Source of the DNA: an uncultured Faecalibacterium sp.
Lineage (GTDB): Bacteria > Bacillota > Clostridia > Oscillospirales > Ruminococcaceae
Direction: 5' to 3'
Assembly (NCBI GenBank): GCA_934511465.1
Contig: CAKSWG010000006.1
Span: 1-64,000 of the forward strand
Length of the DNA: 64,000 bases
The notes under the pieces are model-generated. The model worked only from the letters and a program-made list of their open reading frames with translations. It was not told where the DNA came from and did not search any database. Made by a program: the position numbers and the translations under genes. This document shows, piece after piece, positions 33,000 through 42,780 of this stretch. Positions within the stretch are counted from its first letter, which is position 1; the number at the start of each line of letters is the position of its first letter.

Positions 33000-33746
33000 A
33001 TGAACTTTTTACTGACCCTTGCCTACGACGGCACCAATTACTGCGGCTTTCAGGTGCAGCCCAACGGGCGCAGCGTGGCCGCTGTGTTTCAGGACGCGCT
33101 GGAAGCGGTGCTGGGCTCCCGGCCCGACATCAAGGGCTGCAGCCGCACCGATGCGGGGGTGCATGCGCTGGGCTTCCGGCTCAACTTCCACGCCGATACC
33201 CGCATCCCGGCGGCAAAGCTGCCGCTGGCGCTGAACCAGCATCTGCCGCCGGACATCCGGGTGCTGGATGCGCAGCCGGTGCCGGAGGACTTCCACGCCC
33301 GGTACGCGGCCCACACCAAGACCTACCTCTACCGCATCCACAATCACCCCATCGACTCGCCTTTTGACGCGGCGTATTACACCCGGGTGCCCCGGCATCT
33401 GGACGAAGCAAGGATGCAGCAGGCAGCGCAGCAGTTCGTGGGCAGGCACGATTTTCTGGCCCTGTGCGCGGCAGGCAGTTCTGCCGCAGCCCATGGCGAC
33501 ACGGTGCGCACCATCACGGATTGTCATGTTGCCCGCAAGGGGGACGAGATCGACATTGAAGTGACCGCCGATGGCTACCTTTATAATATGGTGCGCATTC
33601 TGGCGGGCACTTTGTGCGAAGCGGGCGCAGGCCGGCTGGACCCGGCGGAGATCCCCGCCATTCTGGCAAGCCGCGACCGCAGCCGCGCCGGGCCGACCCT
33701 GCCCGCCAAAGGCCTGTTTTTAAAATGTGTGGAGTATGATCTGTAA
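33000..33746 (+). CDS. truA: tRNA pseudouridine(38-40) synthase
   Basis: Converts uridines 38-40 in the anticodon arm of tRNAs to pseudouridine. The 248-aa protein has LLTLAYDGTNYCGFQVQPNG at the N-terminus, the catalytic GCSRTDAGVHALG (Asp near 52), and YLYRIHNHPIDSPFD. The late DIEVTADGYLYNMVRILAGTL is a TruA signature. Length is normal. No strong ribosome site is present; GAGAGGG from repeat copy 6, 9 nt before ATG, is the best candidate. Confidence 0.95.
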   Translation: MNFLLTLAYDGTNYCGFQVQPNGRSVAAVFQDALEAVLGSRPDIKGCSRTDAGVHALGFRLNFHADTRIPAAKLPLALNQHLPPDIRVLDAQPVPEDFHARYAAHTKTYLYRIHNHPIDSPFDAAYYTRVPRHLDEARMQQAAQQFVGRHDFLALCAAGSSAAAHGDTVRTITDCHVARKGDEIDIEVTADGYLYNMVRILAGTLCEAGAGRLDPAEIPAILASRDRSRAGPTLPAKGLFLKCVEYDL

Positions 33747-33758
33747 GGAGAACCATCC

Positions 33759-34991
33759 ATGAGCAAAATTCGCCGCGGCGACCATTCCAGCGAAGGGGAG
33801 CCGCTTTCTGCCGGGCGCGTCGAATATCTGGAAGCCGCCCGGGCCCGGGTGCGCACACGGCGCATCCGCCGCACCGTCATCATCGTAGCGGTGCTGACCA
33901 TCCTTGTCCTGTTTGCCACCGGCGCGGTGGGTTCCTCCATCGCGCGGGCAAAGGATCTGGTGGATACAGCTGTCATCGCGCTGGCCCCGGCGTCCGGCTG
34001 GCCGCAGCAGACCGGCATCACCGACCCGGACACGGTGCAGCAGCTTTCCGGTGCCTTTGTGGAGATGGGCGGGGACAGCTGTGCTGTTTACAGCATGAAC
34101 GGCACCCGGCTCAACAGCATCCAGAGCGGCTACGCCCGCCCGGCCATTGCAGCCGGCAAGACCCGCTTTGTGCTGTACAACCGCTCCGGCAGTGAGCTGC
34201 GGGTGGAAAGCCGCACCCAGAACCTTTACACCAAGACCATGGACAGCACCATCTACCTGTGCGCCGTGGCAGACGCCGGGCAGGTGGCTGTTGTGACCGA
34301 CAATGCCGACAGCGCGGCAGCGCTGACCGTTTACAATTCCAGCATGCAGCAGCAGCTGGTCTGGAACCTGACCAGCGAGCAGGGCGTACCCCTGCGCATG
34401 GCGTTTTCGCCGGACAGCCGCCGCCTTGCAGCAGCTGCTGTGACGGCAGCGGGCGGGCAGCTGACCACCAACCTGTATGCGCTGCCCCTTGCACAGGGCG
34501 ACCCGGTGCTGCTGAGCACCGAGAATAGTGTGCCCCAGTGGATGGGCTGGCTGTCCAACGGCTTTCTGCTGGTGATCTACGAGAACCGCGCCGTGCTGTA
34601 CAACACCACCGGCGGCAGCATCGGCGAGCGTGCCAGCTATGACTTTGGCGGCAGCACCCTCGTCAGCGTGTCTGCCGAAAACAATGGTGTGGCCCTGCTG
34701 CTGAGCAATGGCCAGACCAGCACGGCGGTGCTGCTGGACGGGGAGCTGACCGTGGGTTACAGCGGCAGCGTGCTCTCGGCCAGCCAGATCATCCGGGCAA
34801 AGAACGATGGCTTCTACCTGCTCACCGACAGCACGGTGGAACGCTTCAACAATGTGGGCGAGTTCCAGTGGAGCCAGCCGCTTTCGGCCCGGCCCCGGGC
34901 ACTGGTCGAGGGCAGGCAGATCTTGGTGTTCACCGGCAATACGGTGCAGGTGCTCACGCCGCCGGAGCAGGCAGCTTCCAGCGGACAGTGA
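33759..34991 (+). CDS. DUF5711-family membrane-anchored beta-propeller-like protein
   Basis: A 410-aa protein. A basic cytoplasmic N-terminus (about 35 aa, ARARVRTRRIRR) precedes one transmembrane span (TVIIVAVLTILVLFATGAVG, about 39-58). The large outer part contains repeated propeller-like blades with VYSMNGTRLNSI, VVTDNADSAAALTVYNSSM, LRMAFSPDSRRLAAAAV and NGFLLVIYENRAVLYN. This matches the DUF5711 family of Clostridia, whose function is unknown. AAGGAGA precedes the ATG. The gene follows truA by 12 nt and precedes cvpA, an arrangement common in this group. Confidence 0.82.
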   Translation: MSKIRRGDHSSEGEPLSAGRVEYLEAARARVRTRRIRRTVIIVAVLTILVLFATGAVGSSIARAKDLVDTAVIALAPASGWPQQTGITDPDTVQQLSGAFVEMGGDSCAVYSMNGTRLNSIQSGYARPAIAAGKTRFVLYNRSGSELRVESRTQNLYTKTMDSTIYLCAVADAGQVAVVTDNADSAAALTVYNSSMQQQLVWNLTSEQGVPLRMAFSPDSRRLAAAAVTAAGGQLTTNLYALPLAQGDPVLLSTENSVPQWMGWLSNGFLLVIYENRAVLYNTTGGSIGERASYDFGGSTLVSVSAENNGVALLLSNGQTSTAVLLDGELTVGYSGSVLSASQIIRAKNDGFYLLTDSTVERFNNVGEFQWSQPLSARPRALVEGRQILVFTGNTVQVLTPPEQAASSGQ

Positions 34992-35066
34992 CTTTTTTAG
35001 GTGGGAAATCATGCGGAAATAGCACTCTTGCGGGGAAAGTGATAAAAATAACAGGGAAAACAAGGT

Positions 35067-35762
35067 ATGTTCAAGAATCCGTCATTTCTTTTTGATATGA
35101 TATGCACTGTAGTATGGGTGATCCTGATGGTGCGCTATGCGCGCAAGGGCTTTCTTGCGTCCATGGTGGGGCTGGTGGGCAATCTGCTCAGCCTGCTGGG
35201 TGCCCACCAGCTTTCCGCCGCCTGTGCCGGATGGGTGTTCGAGCACATGCTGGCCGGCGGCTTCCGCACCCAGATCGCCGCCAGCATCGCCGCAGGCGGT
35301 GCGGTGGACCTTTCCGGCATTGCGGAAAAGTATGCAGGCTTTCTGCCCGCCAGCTTCCGGGCGTCCATCGTGGCGGCCTGCGAGCGCTCCATTGGGGCCG
35401 TTCTGGCCGACAATGCCGTGGTGCTGGCCGATTCCATTGTGGAGAATGTGCTGCAGCCCCTGCTCACGCCGGTGATCACACTGGTGCTGTTCTTCCTGTT
35501 CTACGCGCTTCTGCGCCTGCTGGTGAGTATGCTGGTCACGGTGCTGGGCCTTGTGAACAAGCTGCCGGTCATCGGCACGGTGAACCGCGGCCTTGGCTGG
35601 CTGGTGGGAGCCGGTACGGCACTGCTGGATGTCTATCTGGTGCTGTGCATCCTGTGGGGCCTCATCGTGATCACAGGCGGCAGCCTGAATGTGCTCAACG
35701 ATACGGTGATGAGCACGAGCCTTTACTACAAAATCTTCAATCTCTTCAACCCTTTCCTGTAA
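35067..35762 (+). CDS. CvpA-family membrane protein
   Basis: A 231-aa protein with four predicted spans: FDMICTVVWVILMVRYARKGF near the start, SMVGLVGNLLSLLGAHQLS, then after a soluble loop LLTPVITLVLFFLFYALLRLLV and WLVGAGTALLDVYLVLCILWGL. The RKGFxxS and LGxxNKLPVIGTVNRGLGWLVG segments match CvpA/colicin V production proteins, an envelope family of unclear activity. It sits between the DUF5711 protein and the ClpE-type ATPase gene. The ribosome site is weak (ACAAGG). Confidence 0.85.
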   Translation: MFKNPSFLFDMICTVVWVILMVRYARKGFLASMVGLVGNLLSLLGAHQLSAACAGWVFEHMLAGGFRTQIAASIAAGGAVDLSGIAEKYAGFLPASFRASIVAACERSIGAVLADNAVVLADSIVENVLQPLLTPVITLVLFFLFYALLRLLVSMLVTVLGLVNKLPVIGTVNRGLGWLVGAGTALLDVYLVLCILWGLIVITGGSLNVLNDTVMSTSLYYKIFNLFNPFL

Positions 35763-35786
35763 AGGGTTTTGAATAAAGGAGGAACT

Positions 35787-38090
35787 ATGCTCTGTATTCG
35801 ATGCCAGAAACGTCCGGCGATCATCTTCATCCAGCGGATGGATGGCGGTCAGATGAAGCAGGAGGGCTACTGCCTGCACTGCGCACGGGAACTGCACATC
35901 AAGCCGGTGGATGATCTGATGAAGCAATTCGGCATGTCGGATCAGGACCTCGATAACATGGAGAGCCGCATGGAAAGCATGATGGAGGAAATGGGGGACT
36001 CGAACCCGCTCTCCATGATGATGAACATGGCAAACGGCGGCGAGGACGCCGACCCGGACAGCATGGACGAGGATCTTGTGCCCGGCAGCAATGCCACCTT
36101 CCCGCTGGGCTTTACCAGCAGCGAAAAGAAGGACGGCGATAAGAAAGCCAAGAACGGCAAAAAGCCGCCCAAGCGCAAATTTCTGGATACCTATTGCGAG
36201 AACCTCACCCGCAAGGCCCGGGAAGGCAAGCTGGATGATATCATTGGCCGCGACCGCGAAATTTACCGCACCATCCAGATCTTGAGCCGCCGCCAGAAGA
36301 ACAACCCCTGCCTCATCGGCGAAGCCGGTGTGGGCAAGACCGCCATTGCCGAGGGCATTGCGGAGCGCATTGCCAAGGGGGATGTGCCCATCGGCTTGAA
36401 GGATAAGGAGATCTATCTGCTGGACCTCACCAGCCTTGTGGCAGGCACCCAGTTCCGCGGCCAGTTCGAGCAGCGGGTCAAGGGCCTGCTGAGCGAGGTG
36501 AAGGCCGCAGGCAACGTGATTTTGTTCATCGACGAGATCCACACCATCACCTCTGCCGGTGAGAGCGAGGGTGCCATGAACGCGGGCAACATCTTAAAGC
36601 CCGCCCTCTCCCGCGGGGAAATTCAGGTCATCGGTGCCACCACCTTCAACGAATACCGCAAGTACATCGAAAAAGATCAGGCGCTGGAGCGCCGCTTCCA
36701 GCCTGTGCGGGTGGAGGAGCCCAGCGTGGCCGATACCCTTGCCGTGATGAACGGCATCAAGCACTACTACGAGCAGCACCATCATGTGCAGGTGCCCGCC
36801 GATGTGCTTTCGGCCACCGTCACCCTGAGCGAACGGTATATCACTGACCGCTATCTGCCGGACAAGGCCATCGACCTGCTGGACGAAGCCTGCGCCTGCT
36901 GCAATCTGGCCCACCCGGTCATTTCTGAGTACCTTGGAATGCAGAAGGAGCTGGACGAGCTCAAACAGGAAGAAGCCGAGATGGAGAATGCGGATGTGAA
37001 CGAGCCCATCGACTACGAGCGCGTGGCCGAGCGCAAGACCCGCATTGCAAAGCTGGAAGCAGACCTGCCCGCAAAGCAGGCCGCTGCCAGCGAGATCCAG
37101 GTGACCATGGACGATGTGGCCAAGGTCATCGAGCTGTGGACCGGCATCCCGGCGGTGAAGATCCGCGAGACCGAGTTCGCGAAGCTGGCAAACCTTGAGG
37201 GCGAGCTGAAAAAGAAGATCATCGGGCAGGACGAGGCCGTGCATCTGGTGGCGCAGGCCATCAAGCGCAGCCGCGCCGACCTTTCGGGCCGCCGCCGTCC
37301 CGCCAGCTTCATCTTTGTGGGCCCCACCGGCGTGGGCAAGACCGAGCTGGTCAAGCAGCTGGCAAATCAGCTGTTCGACGGCCCCGATCCGCTCATCCGT
37401 CTGGACATGAGCGAGTATATGGAAAAATACGCGGTGTCCCGCATGATCGGTTCGCCTCCGGGCTATGTGGGCTACGAGGAGGCCGGTCAGCTCACCGAGA
37501 AGGTACGCCGCCGCCCCTACAGCGTGGTGCTGTTCGACGAGATCGAAAAGGCACACCCGGATGTGATGAACATTCTGCTGCAGATTCTGGACGAGGGCAA
37601 GATCAACGATGCGCAGGGCCGCACGGTGGACTTCTCCAACACGGTCATCTGCATGACCTCCAACGCCGGCAGCAGTGATCAGTCCACCGGCGGGCTTGGC
37701 TTCAACAAGAGTGAGGAACAGCTCAGCGAGGAAAAGACCCGCAAGGCGCTGGCCCAGTTCCTGCGGCCGGAGTTCCTTGGCCGCGTGGATGAAGTGATTG
37801 CCTTCAAGCCTTTGACGGAACAGACCCTGCAGGGCATCGCCGCCCTGATGCTGGACGAGTACAAGCCCGGCATGGAGGCCAAGGGCATCGCTTACAGCTA
37901 CACCCCGGCAGCGCTCAAGGCACTGGTGCAAAAGAGTCAGGGTGGCAAGTTCGGCGCCCGCGACCTGCGCCGCGTGATCCGCAAGGCGGTGGAAGACCCC
38001 GCCGCCGAGCGCCTGATCGATGGCAGCCTTGCTTCCGGCGGCACCCTTGTGGTGGATGCCGATGAAAACGGCGAAATTATCTTGAAGTAA
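35787..38090 (+). CDS. clpE: Clp protease ATP-binding subunit, ClpE-type (N-terminal zinc finger)
   Basis: An unfoldase that feeds damaged proteins to ClpP. The 767-aa protein starts with a four-Cys zinc finger (C3-x2-C6 and C29-x2-C32; [16 protein letters not shown]), as in ClpE, in place of the double Clp_N repeat of ClpA/ClpC. AAA+ domain 1 has Walker A GEAGVGKT (178-185) and [17 protein letters not shown] short coiled middle region follows ([17 protein letters not shown]). AAA+ domain 2 has GPTGVGKT (512-519), the [11 protein letters not shown]alker B and the C-terminal D2-small domain. ATG 35787 has AAAGGAGG 4 nt upstream; a TTG at 35769 is the alternative. Confidence 0.92.
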   Translation: MLCIRCQKRPAIIFIQRMDGGQMKQEGYCLHCARELHIKPVDDLMKQFGMSDQDLDNMESRMESMMEEMGDSNPLSMMMNMANGGEDADPDSMDEDLVPGSNATFPLGFTSSEKKDGDKKAKNGKKPPKRKFLDTYCENLTRKAREGKLDDIIGRDREIYRTIQILSRRQKNNPCLIGEAGVGKTAIAEGIAERIAKGDVPIGLKDKEIYLLDLTSLVAGTQFRGQFEQRVKGLLSEVKAAGNVILFIDEIHTITSAGESEGAMNAGNILKPALSRGEIQVIGATTFNEYRKYIEKDQALERRFQPVRVEEPSVADTLAVMNGIKHYYEQHHHVQVPADVLSATVTLSERYITDRYLPDKAIDLLDEACACCNLAHPVISEYLGMQKELDELKQEEAEMENADVNEPIDYERVAERKTRIAKLEADLPAKQAAASEIQVTMDDVAKVIELWTGIPAVKIRETEFAKLANLEGELKKKIIGQDEAVHLVAQAIKRSRADLSGRRRPASFIFVGPTGVGKTELVKQLANQLFDGPDPLIRLDMSEYMEKYAVSRMIGSPPGYVGYEEAGQLTEKVRRRPYSVVLFDEIEKAHPDVMNILLQILDEGKINDAQGRTVDFSNTVICMTSNAGSSDQSTGGLGFNKSEEQLSEEKTRKALAQFLRPEFLGRVDEVIAFKPLTEQTLQGIAALMLDEYKPGMEAKGIAYSYTPAALKALVQKSQGGKFGARDLRRVIRKAVEDPAAERLIDGSLASGGTLVVDADENGEIILK

Positions 38091-38092
38091 AC

Positions 38093-38132
38093 AAAAAAGC
38101 CCCTGCATCCGTTTTGGAATGCAGGGGCTTTT
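38093..38132 (+). terminator. Terminator of the clpE-type gene
   Basis: AAAAAAGCCCCTGCAT, loop, ATGCAGGGGCTTTT. Confidence 0.9.
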
Positions 38133-38169
38133 CCGCTGTTTGGCGCTGTACGGCAAACTGGAATTTTTG

Positions 38170-38577
38170 TTATTCTACGATACCTTCAATATAGCTGTAA
38201 TCAATATTTCCCTTTGTAACAGAATAGAAAAATGGATCTTTTCTAATTGTATCATCTGAATTGATAATAAAATTATTCCAATCGCCTGCCTCGTTGCCAT
38301 CAGACAAATAAATAGTAACTTTGAAACTATATCCCATATATCCCAAAGACGGCTTTGACCGCTTTAATTCGACGCCATTCAAATTTTCGACAATATGCTG
38401 AATCTGCTCTTTGTCGGTAATATGTGTTGCGTTTCCGCTATTGCCATTGAAAACAACTATTTCCATGACCTCATTAGGGTCTAAGTCCATCAAGTCGAGT
38501 GGAATATTAAACCATACAACAATGCCCATCAAAAGAATTATCACAACAGACAGCAATATGATGATTTTCTTTTTCAT
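38170..38577 (-). CDS. Membrane-anchored or lipoprotein-like small protein, AT-rich, unknown function
   Basis: A 135-aa protein with a signal-anchor N-terminus (MKKKIIILLSVVIILLMGIV) and an outer domain: NEVMEIVVFNGNSGNATHIT, KEQIQHIVENLNGVELKRSK, SFKVTIYLSDGNEAGDWNNF, and a C-terminal DYSYIEGIVE. The layout recalls small extracytoplasmic domains in mobile-element-borne Firmicute proteins, but I do not recognise the family. AAAGGAG is about 10 nt before the ATG. Base composition is much more AT-rich than clpE and gltX on either side, which suggests recent gain. Confidence 0.75.
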   Translation of the reverse strand: MKKKIIILLSVVIILLMGIVVWFNIPLDLMDLDPNEVMEIVVFNGNSGNATHITDKEQIQHIVENLNGVELKRSKPSLGYMGYSFKVTIYLSDGNEAGDWNNFIINSDDTIRKDPFFYSVTKGNIDYSYIEGIVE

Positions 38578-38680
38578 ATCAGCTCAACTCCTTTGTCAAC
38601 TTCCAGTTTGTTGAATCGAGTATAGCATAGTGCGAACAAAAGGAAAAGGGTTAGATGTGAATGCATGATGTTATCCCGCA

Positions 38681-38709
38681 TTGACAAAACTGCGCAGAAT
38701 CAGTACAAT
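38681..38709 (+). promoter_or_regulatory. Promoter of gltX
   Basis: TTGACA (38681-38686), 17 bp, TACAAT (38704-38709), about 53 bp before the ATG. No T-box or other riboswitch is seen in the short leader. Confidence 0.85.
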
Positions 38710-38761
38710 AAAACATAGCTATCCGCAAATTTTTTGCATGAGAATAAAGGAGCGTTTTTCT

Positions 38762-40225
38762 ATGCCGAGCAATAAAGTCCGCACCCGTTTTGCGCCGTCG
38801 CCCACGGGTTATATGCACGTTGGCAACCTGCGCACTGCCCTGTACACCTACCTGATGGCAAAGCACGAGGATGGCACCTTCATCCTGCGCATCGAGGATA
38901 CCGATCAGGGCCGCTATGTGGAGGGCGCTGTGGATGTCATCTACAACACCCTGCGGGAGACCGGCCTGCTGTGGGACGAAGGCCCGGACATCGGCGGCCC
39001 CGTGGGCCCCTATGTGCAGAGTGAGCGCATGGGCATGTTCAAGCAGTATGCCGAACAGCTGGTGGCCGAGGGCAAGGCATACTACTGCTTCTGCACCGAG
39101 GAGCGTCTGGAAGCCCTGCACGCCGAGCAGCGCGCCAACGGCGAGATGACCCACTACGACGGCTGCTGCCGCGACCTGCCCAAGGAGGAAGTGGAAAAGC
39201 GCCTTGCCGCCGGGGAACCCTATGTTATCCGCCAGAAGATCCCCAAAGAGGGCGTGACCGGCTTTGACGATGTGGTGTACGGCCACATCGAGGTGAACAA
39301 CAGCGAGATGGACGACCAGATCCTCATCAAGACCGACGGCATGCCCACCTATAACTTTGCCAACGTGGTGGACGACCACCTCATGGGCATCACCCACGTG
39401 ATCCGCGGCAGTGAGTATCTGTCCTCCACCCCCAAGTACAACCTGCTGTATCAGGCCTTTGGCTGGGAGATCCCCACCTATATCCACTGCCCGCCGGTGA
39501 TGAAGGACGCCCAGAACAAGCTGTCCAAGCGCAACGGCGACGCCAGCTATCAGGATCTGGTGGCAAAGGGCTACCTGACCGAGGCCGTGCTGAACTACAT
39601 TTGCCTGCTGGGCTGGAGCCCCAAGGGCGAGTATGCCGAGCAGGAGATCTTCTCCCTGCCGGAGCTGGTCAAGATCTGGTCTCCGGACGGCATCTCCAAG
39701 TCTCCCGCCATCTTCGACCCCCTCAAGCTGCGGGCCATCAACGCGGAATATATCCGCCGCCTGTCGCCTGAGGAGTTCCAGCAGAAGGCGGAGCCGTGGA
39801 TCGATCAGGCCGTGCACACCCCCATTGACAAAAAGCTGCTGTGCGCCAATTTGCAGCCCCGGTGCGAGGTGCTGGGCGAGATCCCCGAGCAGCTGGATTT
39901 CTTTGACGCCATGCCGGAGTACGATGTGAGCCTGTATGCCAACAAGAAGCAGAAGACCACCCCGGAGACCGCCAAGGAAGCCTTGGAAGCTCTGCTGCCG
40001 GTGCTGGAAAATGCAGACTTTAAGAACCGGGATGCCGTGTTCGATGCCTGCAAGGCCAAGGCCGAAGAGCTGGGCAAGAAGAACGGCTGGCTGCTGTACC
40101 CGCTGGGCATCGCCCTTTCCGGCAAGCAGCGCACCCCCGGCGGCGGCACCGACCTTGCCTGCATGATGGGCCGTGAGACCACCCTTGCCCGCGTCAAAGC
40201 GGCAATTGAAAAGCTGAACGGCTGA
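38762..40225 (+). CDS. gltX: Glutamyl-tRNA synthetase
   Basis: Charges tRNA-Glu (and in many Firmicutes also tRNA-Gln for later amidation). The 487-aa class I synthetase has the HIGH-type motif FAPSPTGYMHVGNLRTALY (10-28), FILRIEDTDQGR, the KMSKS-type KLSKRNGDASYQDL (about 253) and the C-terminal anticodon-binding helical domain. The start at 38762 has AAAGGAG 9 nt upstream; a longer in-frame start would overlap the promoter. Length is normal. A terminator follows. Confidence 0.97.
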   Translation: MPSNKVRTRFAPSPTGYMHVGNLRTALYTYLMAKHEDGTFILRIEDTDQGRYVEGAVDVIYNTLRETGLLWDEGPDIGGPVGPYVQSERMGMFKQYAEQLVAEGKAYYCFCTEERLEALHAEQRANGEMTHYDGCCRDLPKEEVEKRLAAGEPYVIRQKIPKEGVTGFDDVVYGHIEVNNSEMDDQILIKTDGMPTYNFANVVDDHLMGITHVIRGSEYLSSTPKYNLLYQAFGWEIPTYIHCPPVMKDAQNKLSKRNGDASYQDLVAKGYLTEAVLNYICLLGWSPKGEYAEQEIFSLPELVKIWSPDGISKSPAIFDPLKLRAINAEYIRRLSPEEFQQKAEPWIDQAVHTPIDKKLLCANLQPRCEVLGEIPEQLDFFDAMPEYDVSLYANKKQKTTPETAKEALEALLPVLENADFKNRDAVFDACKAKAEELGKKNGWLLYPLGIALSGKQRTPGGGTDLACMMGRETTLARVKAAIEKLNG

Positions 40226-40243
40226 TTTTTTGCAAAATAACAC

Positions 40244-40281
40244 AAAGCCCTGCGGTATTTTGAATGCCGCAGGGCTTTTTT
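40244..40281 (+). terminator. Terminator of gltX
   Basis: AAAGCCCTGCGG, loop, CCGCAGGGCTTTTTT. Confidence 0.92.
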
Positions 40282-40409
40282 GCGTCTTTGGGCCGGTTTG
40301 CGGCAGAACACTGCACCGCGCCAAAAATCGCCGCGCGCCTGCGCTACAGTATATGCAGAAAGCGCGGGGCACAGAACCACAACGCCCCGCCGGAAAGCGG
40401 GGATCACCT

Positions 40410-42698
40410 ATGACAGAGCGGATGGGTCTTGTAACAGTGGGGCGGCAGAGCGGACAGCGGGCCGCGCTGGCAAAGCGGGCAGAGCTGCGCCCGGCAGCCC
40501 GCAGGCTGGCAGCGGTGGCCGTGGGCTTTGCGGGCGGCTGGGCCGTTTTGTACGGTGCGCTGATGCCCTTTGGCCTTGGCCTTGTGCTGGGCTTTGCGGA
40601 GGATTGCTTTGCGCCCTGCGCGGCGGGTGCGGCGCTGGGGGTGCTGCTGCACGGCTTTGGGGCGCTTTCGCTGCAAAGCATCTGCGTGCTGTGTGCGCTG
40701 GGTGCTGCTGTGGCGGCGCGGTGGATGGGGGCCAAAGCACTGGCCCCGGCGGCACTGGCGGGCTGCGGCACGCTGGTGGGGGTGGCGGCGTGCTTTGCCT
40801 TTGGCGGCGAGGGCGTGGAGCTGGTGTTCTACAGCGCGGCGGATGCCCTGCTGGCCGCCGCCATGGGCCTTTGCATGCGGCGCTTTGCGCCGGAAAAGCC
40901 GGGTGCCGGGATGCTTCTGGTGGGCGCTGCTGTGGCGGCGGCGCTGGGCAGCATACAGCTGTGGCAGCTGCTGCCGGGCGTGATCGCCTGCGCAGCGCTG
41001 GAACTGTATCTGTGCAGCAAGGCACAGGCCAAAGCGGCCCTTGCCGCCAGCGCCGTGCTGGGGGCAGCGTTGTGTGCAGCAAGCCCGGCGCAGAGCATTG
41101 CGGCGGCGGGCCTTGCCTGTGCCACGGCAGCAGCGGCGGTGCTGGCACCCGGACGCCGCATGGAAGCGCTGGCAGCTTATGCGGGCGGCTGCGTGACCGG
41201 CGCGCTGTGCGTCCAGCCGCCCGGGAGCGCGTTCCAATACCTGCTGAACGTCTGCATCGGCATTACGATTGTGGCGGCACTGCCGGCGCGGTGGCTGGTG
41301 CCGGAGCCGGAGGAAGCGCCGCAGGCCCGGCCTGCCCAGCGCCCGCAGTACAGCGCTGCCGCTACCCGGCTGGAACAGGTGTCCCAGAGCCTTGCCTCCC
41401 TGGCCGAGACCGTGAACGATGTCTACGACACCCTGCCGCACCGGTGTGAGGATTTCCGCTGGGTGATCGATAACACCCATGATACGCTCTGTTTTAACTG
41501 CGGGCGGCGGGAACAGTGCTGGAAGCAGGAATATGCCGCCACGCGGGAGGGCATGGAAGCCCTGCGCCCGCTGCTGGAACAGAATGGCGGGCTGGAAGCT
41601 GCCCAATTGCCCGGGCAATTGAGCCGCTGCATCCACCCGGCGGCACTGTGCGCGGCGGCAAGCCGCTCCTTTGCGCTGTACCGCAGCCGCAAGGAAGCCC
41701 GCCTCCACGCCGAAGCCATGCGCACCGCCCTGACCGAACAATACAGCGCGGTGGCCGAAGCGCTGGGCGTTTTGGGCGAGCAGCTGGGCCGCCCGGGCGA
41801 CCCGGAACCCTACAGATCCAGCCGGGTGGCGGACTTTTTTGCGCAGCTTGGCACGCCGCCGCAGGAGTGCGCCGTTACGCTGGACGATCTGGGCCGCACC
41901 CATGCGGCGGTCACGCTGCCGCGCACCCGCTTCTCGGCGCAGGAGCTGGCCGCGCTGGCTGTGGAGGTGGGCCGCATCTGCCGCCGCACGCTGGAAGTGC
42001 CGCAGGTGCTCTCCTGCAAGGGGCTCACCACCCTGCTGTTCTGCGAAAAGCCTGCCCTGCGGGCGGTGTTCGGCATGGCGGGCGCGGCGGCGCGGGGCAG
42101 CATTTCCGGCGACGCGGTGCAGCAGTTTTGCAGCCCGGCGGCGGCACAGATGATCCTGTGCGACGGCATGGGCACCGGCAGGCCCGCCGCCGTGGACGGC
42201 AACCTTGCCGCCGAGCTGACGGCCCGGCTGCTGAAGGCGGGCTTTACCGCCGAGCTGGCGGCAAGGCTTGTCAACGTGGCCCTTGCTCTCAAGAGCGAGG
42301 ATGAGAGCGGTGCCACGCTGGACCTGATCAGCGTGGACCTTTACACCGGCACGGCAAGGCTGTTCAAGGCAGGTGCGGCACCGGGCTTTCTTGTGCACGG
42401 CGGGCGGGTGCGGGCCGTAGGCGACACCAGCCTGCCGGTGGGCATTCTGGGCGGCGTGAACGGCCAGAGCCGGGTGGTGCACCTGACCGCCGGAGATTAT
42501 GCGGTGCTGGTGTCGGACGGGCTGTTGGTGGACGGCCCCGGCTGGGTGGCAAAGCAGCTGGAGCTTTCCGCCGCCGCTGGCGAAGCACCGGACGAAATTG
42601 CCAAAACGCTGGTGGAAACAGCCCGCGTGCGCGCCCAAAAGACCGGCAGGCCGGACGATATCACGGCGGCGGTGCTGCGGCTGGAAAAATGCAGCTGA
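40410..42698 (+). CDS. spoIIE: SpoIIE-like membrane PP2C phosphatase
   Basis: In spore formers SpoIIE dephosphorylates SpoIIAA at the polar septum and so switches on sigma-F. The 762-aa product has about ten N-terminal spans (residues 35-315), a central SpoIIE region (AAATRLEQVSQSLASLAETVND, then DTLCFNCGRREQCWKQEY with the family's paired Cys) and a C-terminal PP2C domain with MILCDGMGTGRPAA (about 580-594), DLISVDLYTGTARLFKAGAA and YAVLVSDGLLVDGP. All domains are intact. ATG 40410 has only a weak ribosome site (GCGGGGAT). No other sporulation gene is in this window. Confidence 0.9.
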   Translation: MTERMGLVTVGRQSGQRAALAKRAELRPAARRLAAVAVGFAGGWAVLYGALMPFGLGLVLGFAEDCFAPCAAGAALGVLLHGFGALSLQSICVLCALGAAVAARWMGAKALAPAALAGCGTLVGVAACFAFGGEGVELVFYSAADALLAAAMGLCMRRFAPEKPGAGMLLVGAAVAAALGSIQLWQLLPGVIACAALELYLCSKAQAKAALAASAVLGAALCAASPAQSIAAAGLACATAAAAVLAPGRRMEALAAYAGGCVTGALCVQPPGSAFQYLLNVCIGITIVAALPARWLVPEPEEAPQARPAQRPQYSAAATRLEQVSQSLASLAETVNDVYDTLPHRCEDFRWVIDNTHDTLCFNCGRREQCWKQEYAATREGMEALRPLLEQNGGLEAAQLPGQLSRCIHPAALCAAASRSFALYRSRKEARLHAEAMRTALTEQYSAVAEALGVLGEQLGRPGDPEPYRSSRVADFFAQLGTPPQECAVTLDDLGRTHAAVTLPRTRFSAQELAALAVEVGRICRRTLEVPQVLSCKGLTTLLFCEKPALRAVFGMAGAAARGSISGDAVQQFCSPAAAQMILCDGMGTGRPAAVDGNLAAELTARLLKAGFTAELAARLVNVALALKSEDESGATLDLISVDLYTGTARLFKAGAAPGFLVHGGRVRAVGDTSLPVGILGGVNGQSRVVHLTAGDYAVLVSDGLLVDGPGWVAKQLELSAAAGEAPDEIAKTLVETARVRAQKTGRPDDITAAVLRLEKCS

Positions 42699-42716
42699 GC
42701 GTTCACACAAACTTCG

Positions 42717-42745
42717 TTGATTTTCGACCGGAGAGAAGGTATACT
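42717..42745 (+). promoter_or_regulatory. Promoter of the pectinesterase gene
   Basis: TTGATT (42717-42722), 17 bp, TATACT (42740-42745), 35 bp before the ATG. Confidence 0.75.
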
Positions 42746-42780
42746 ATGGAAGCATAGAAACAAAACGGGAGGGCAGAAAC

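Noticed and set aside
38709..38762. T-box leader for gltX
   Set aside because: The leader is only about 45 nt and has no T-box sequence or specifier stem.
38651..42710. Two long minus-strand frames opposite gltX and spoIIE
   Set aside because: Shadows of strongly biased codons; gltX and SpoIIE motifs are on the plus strand.
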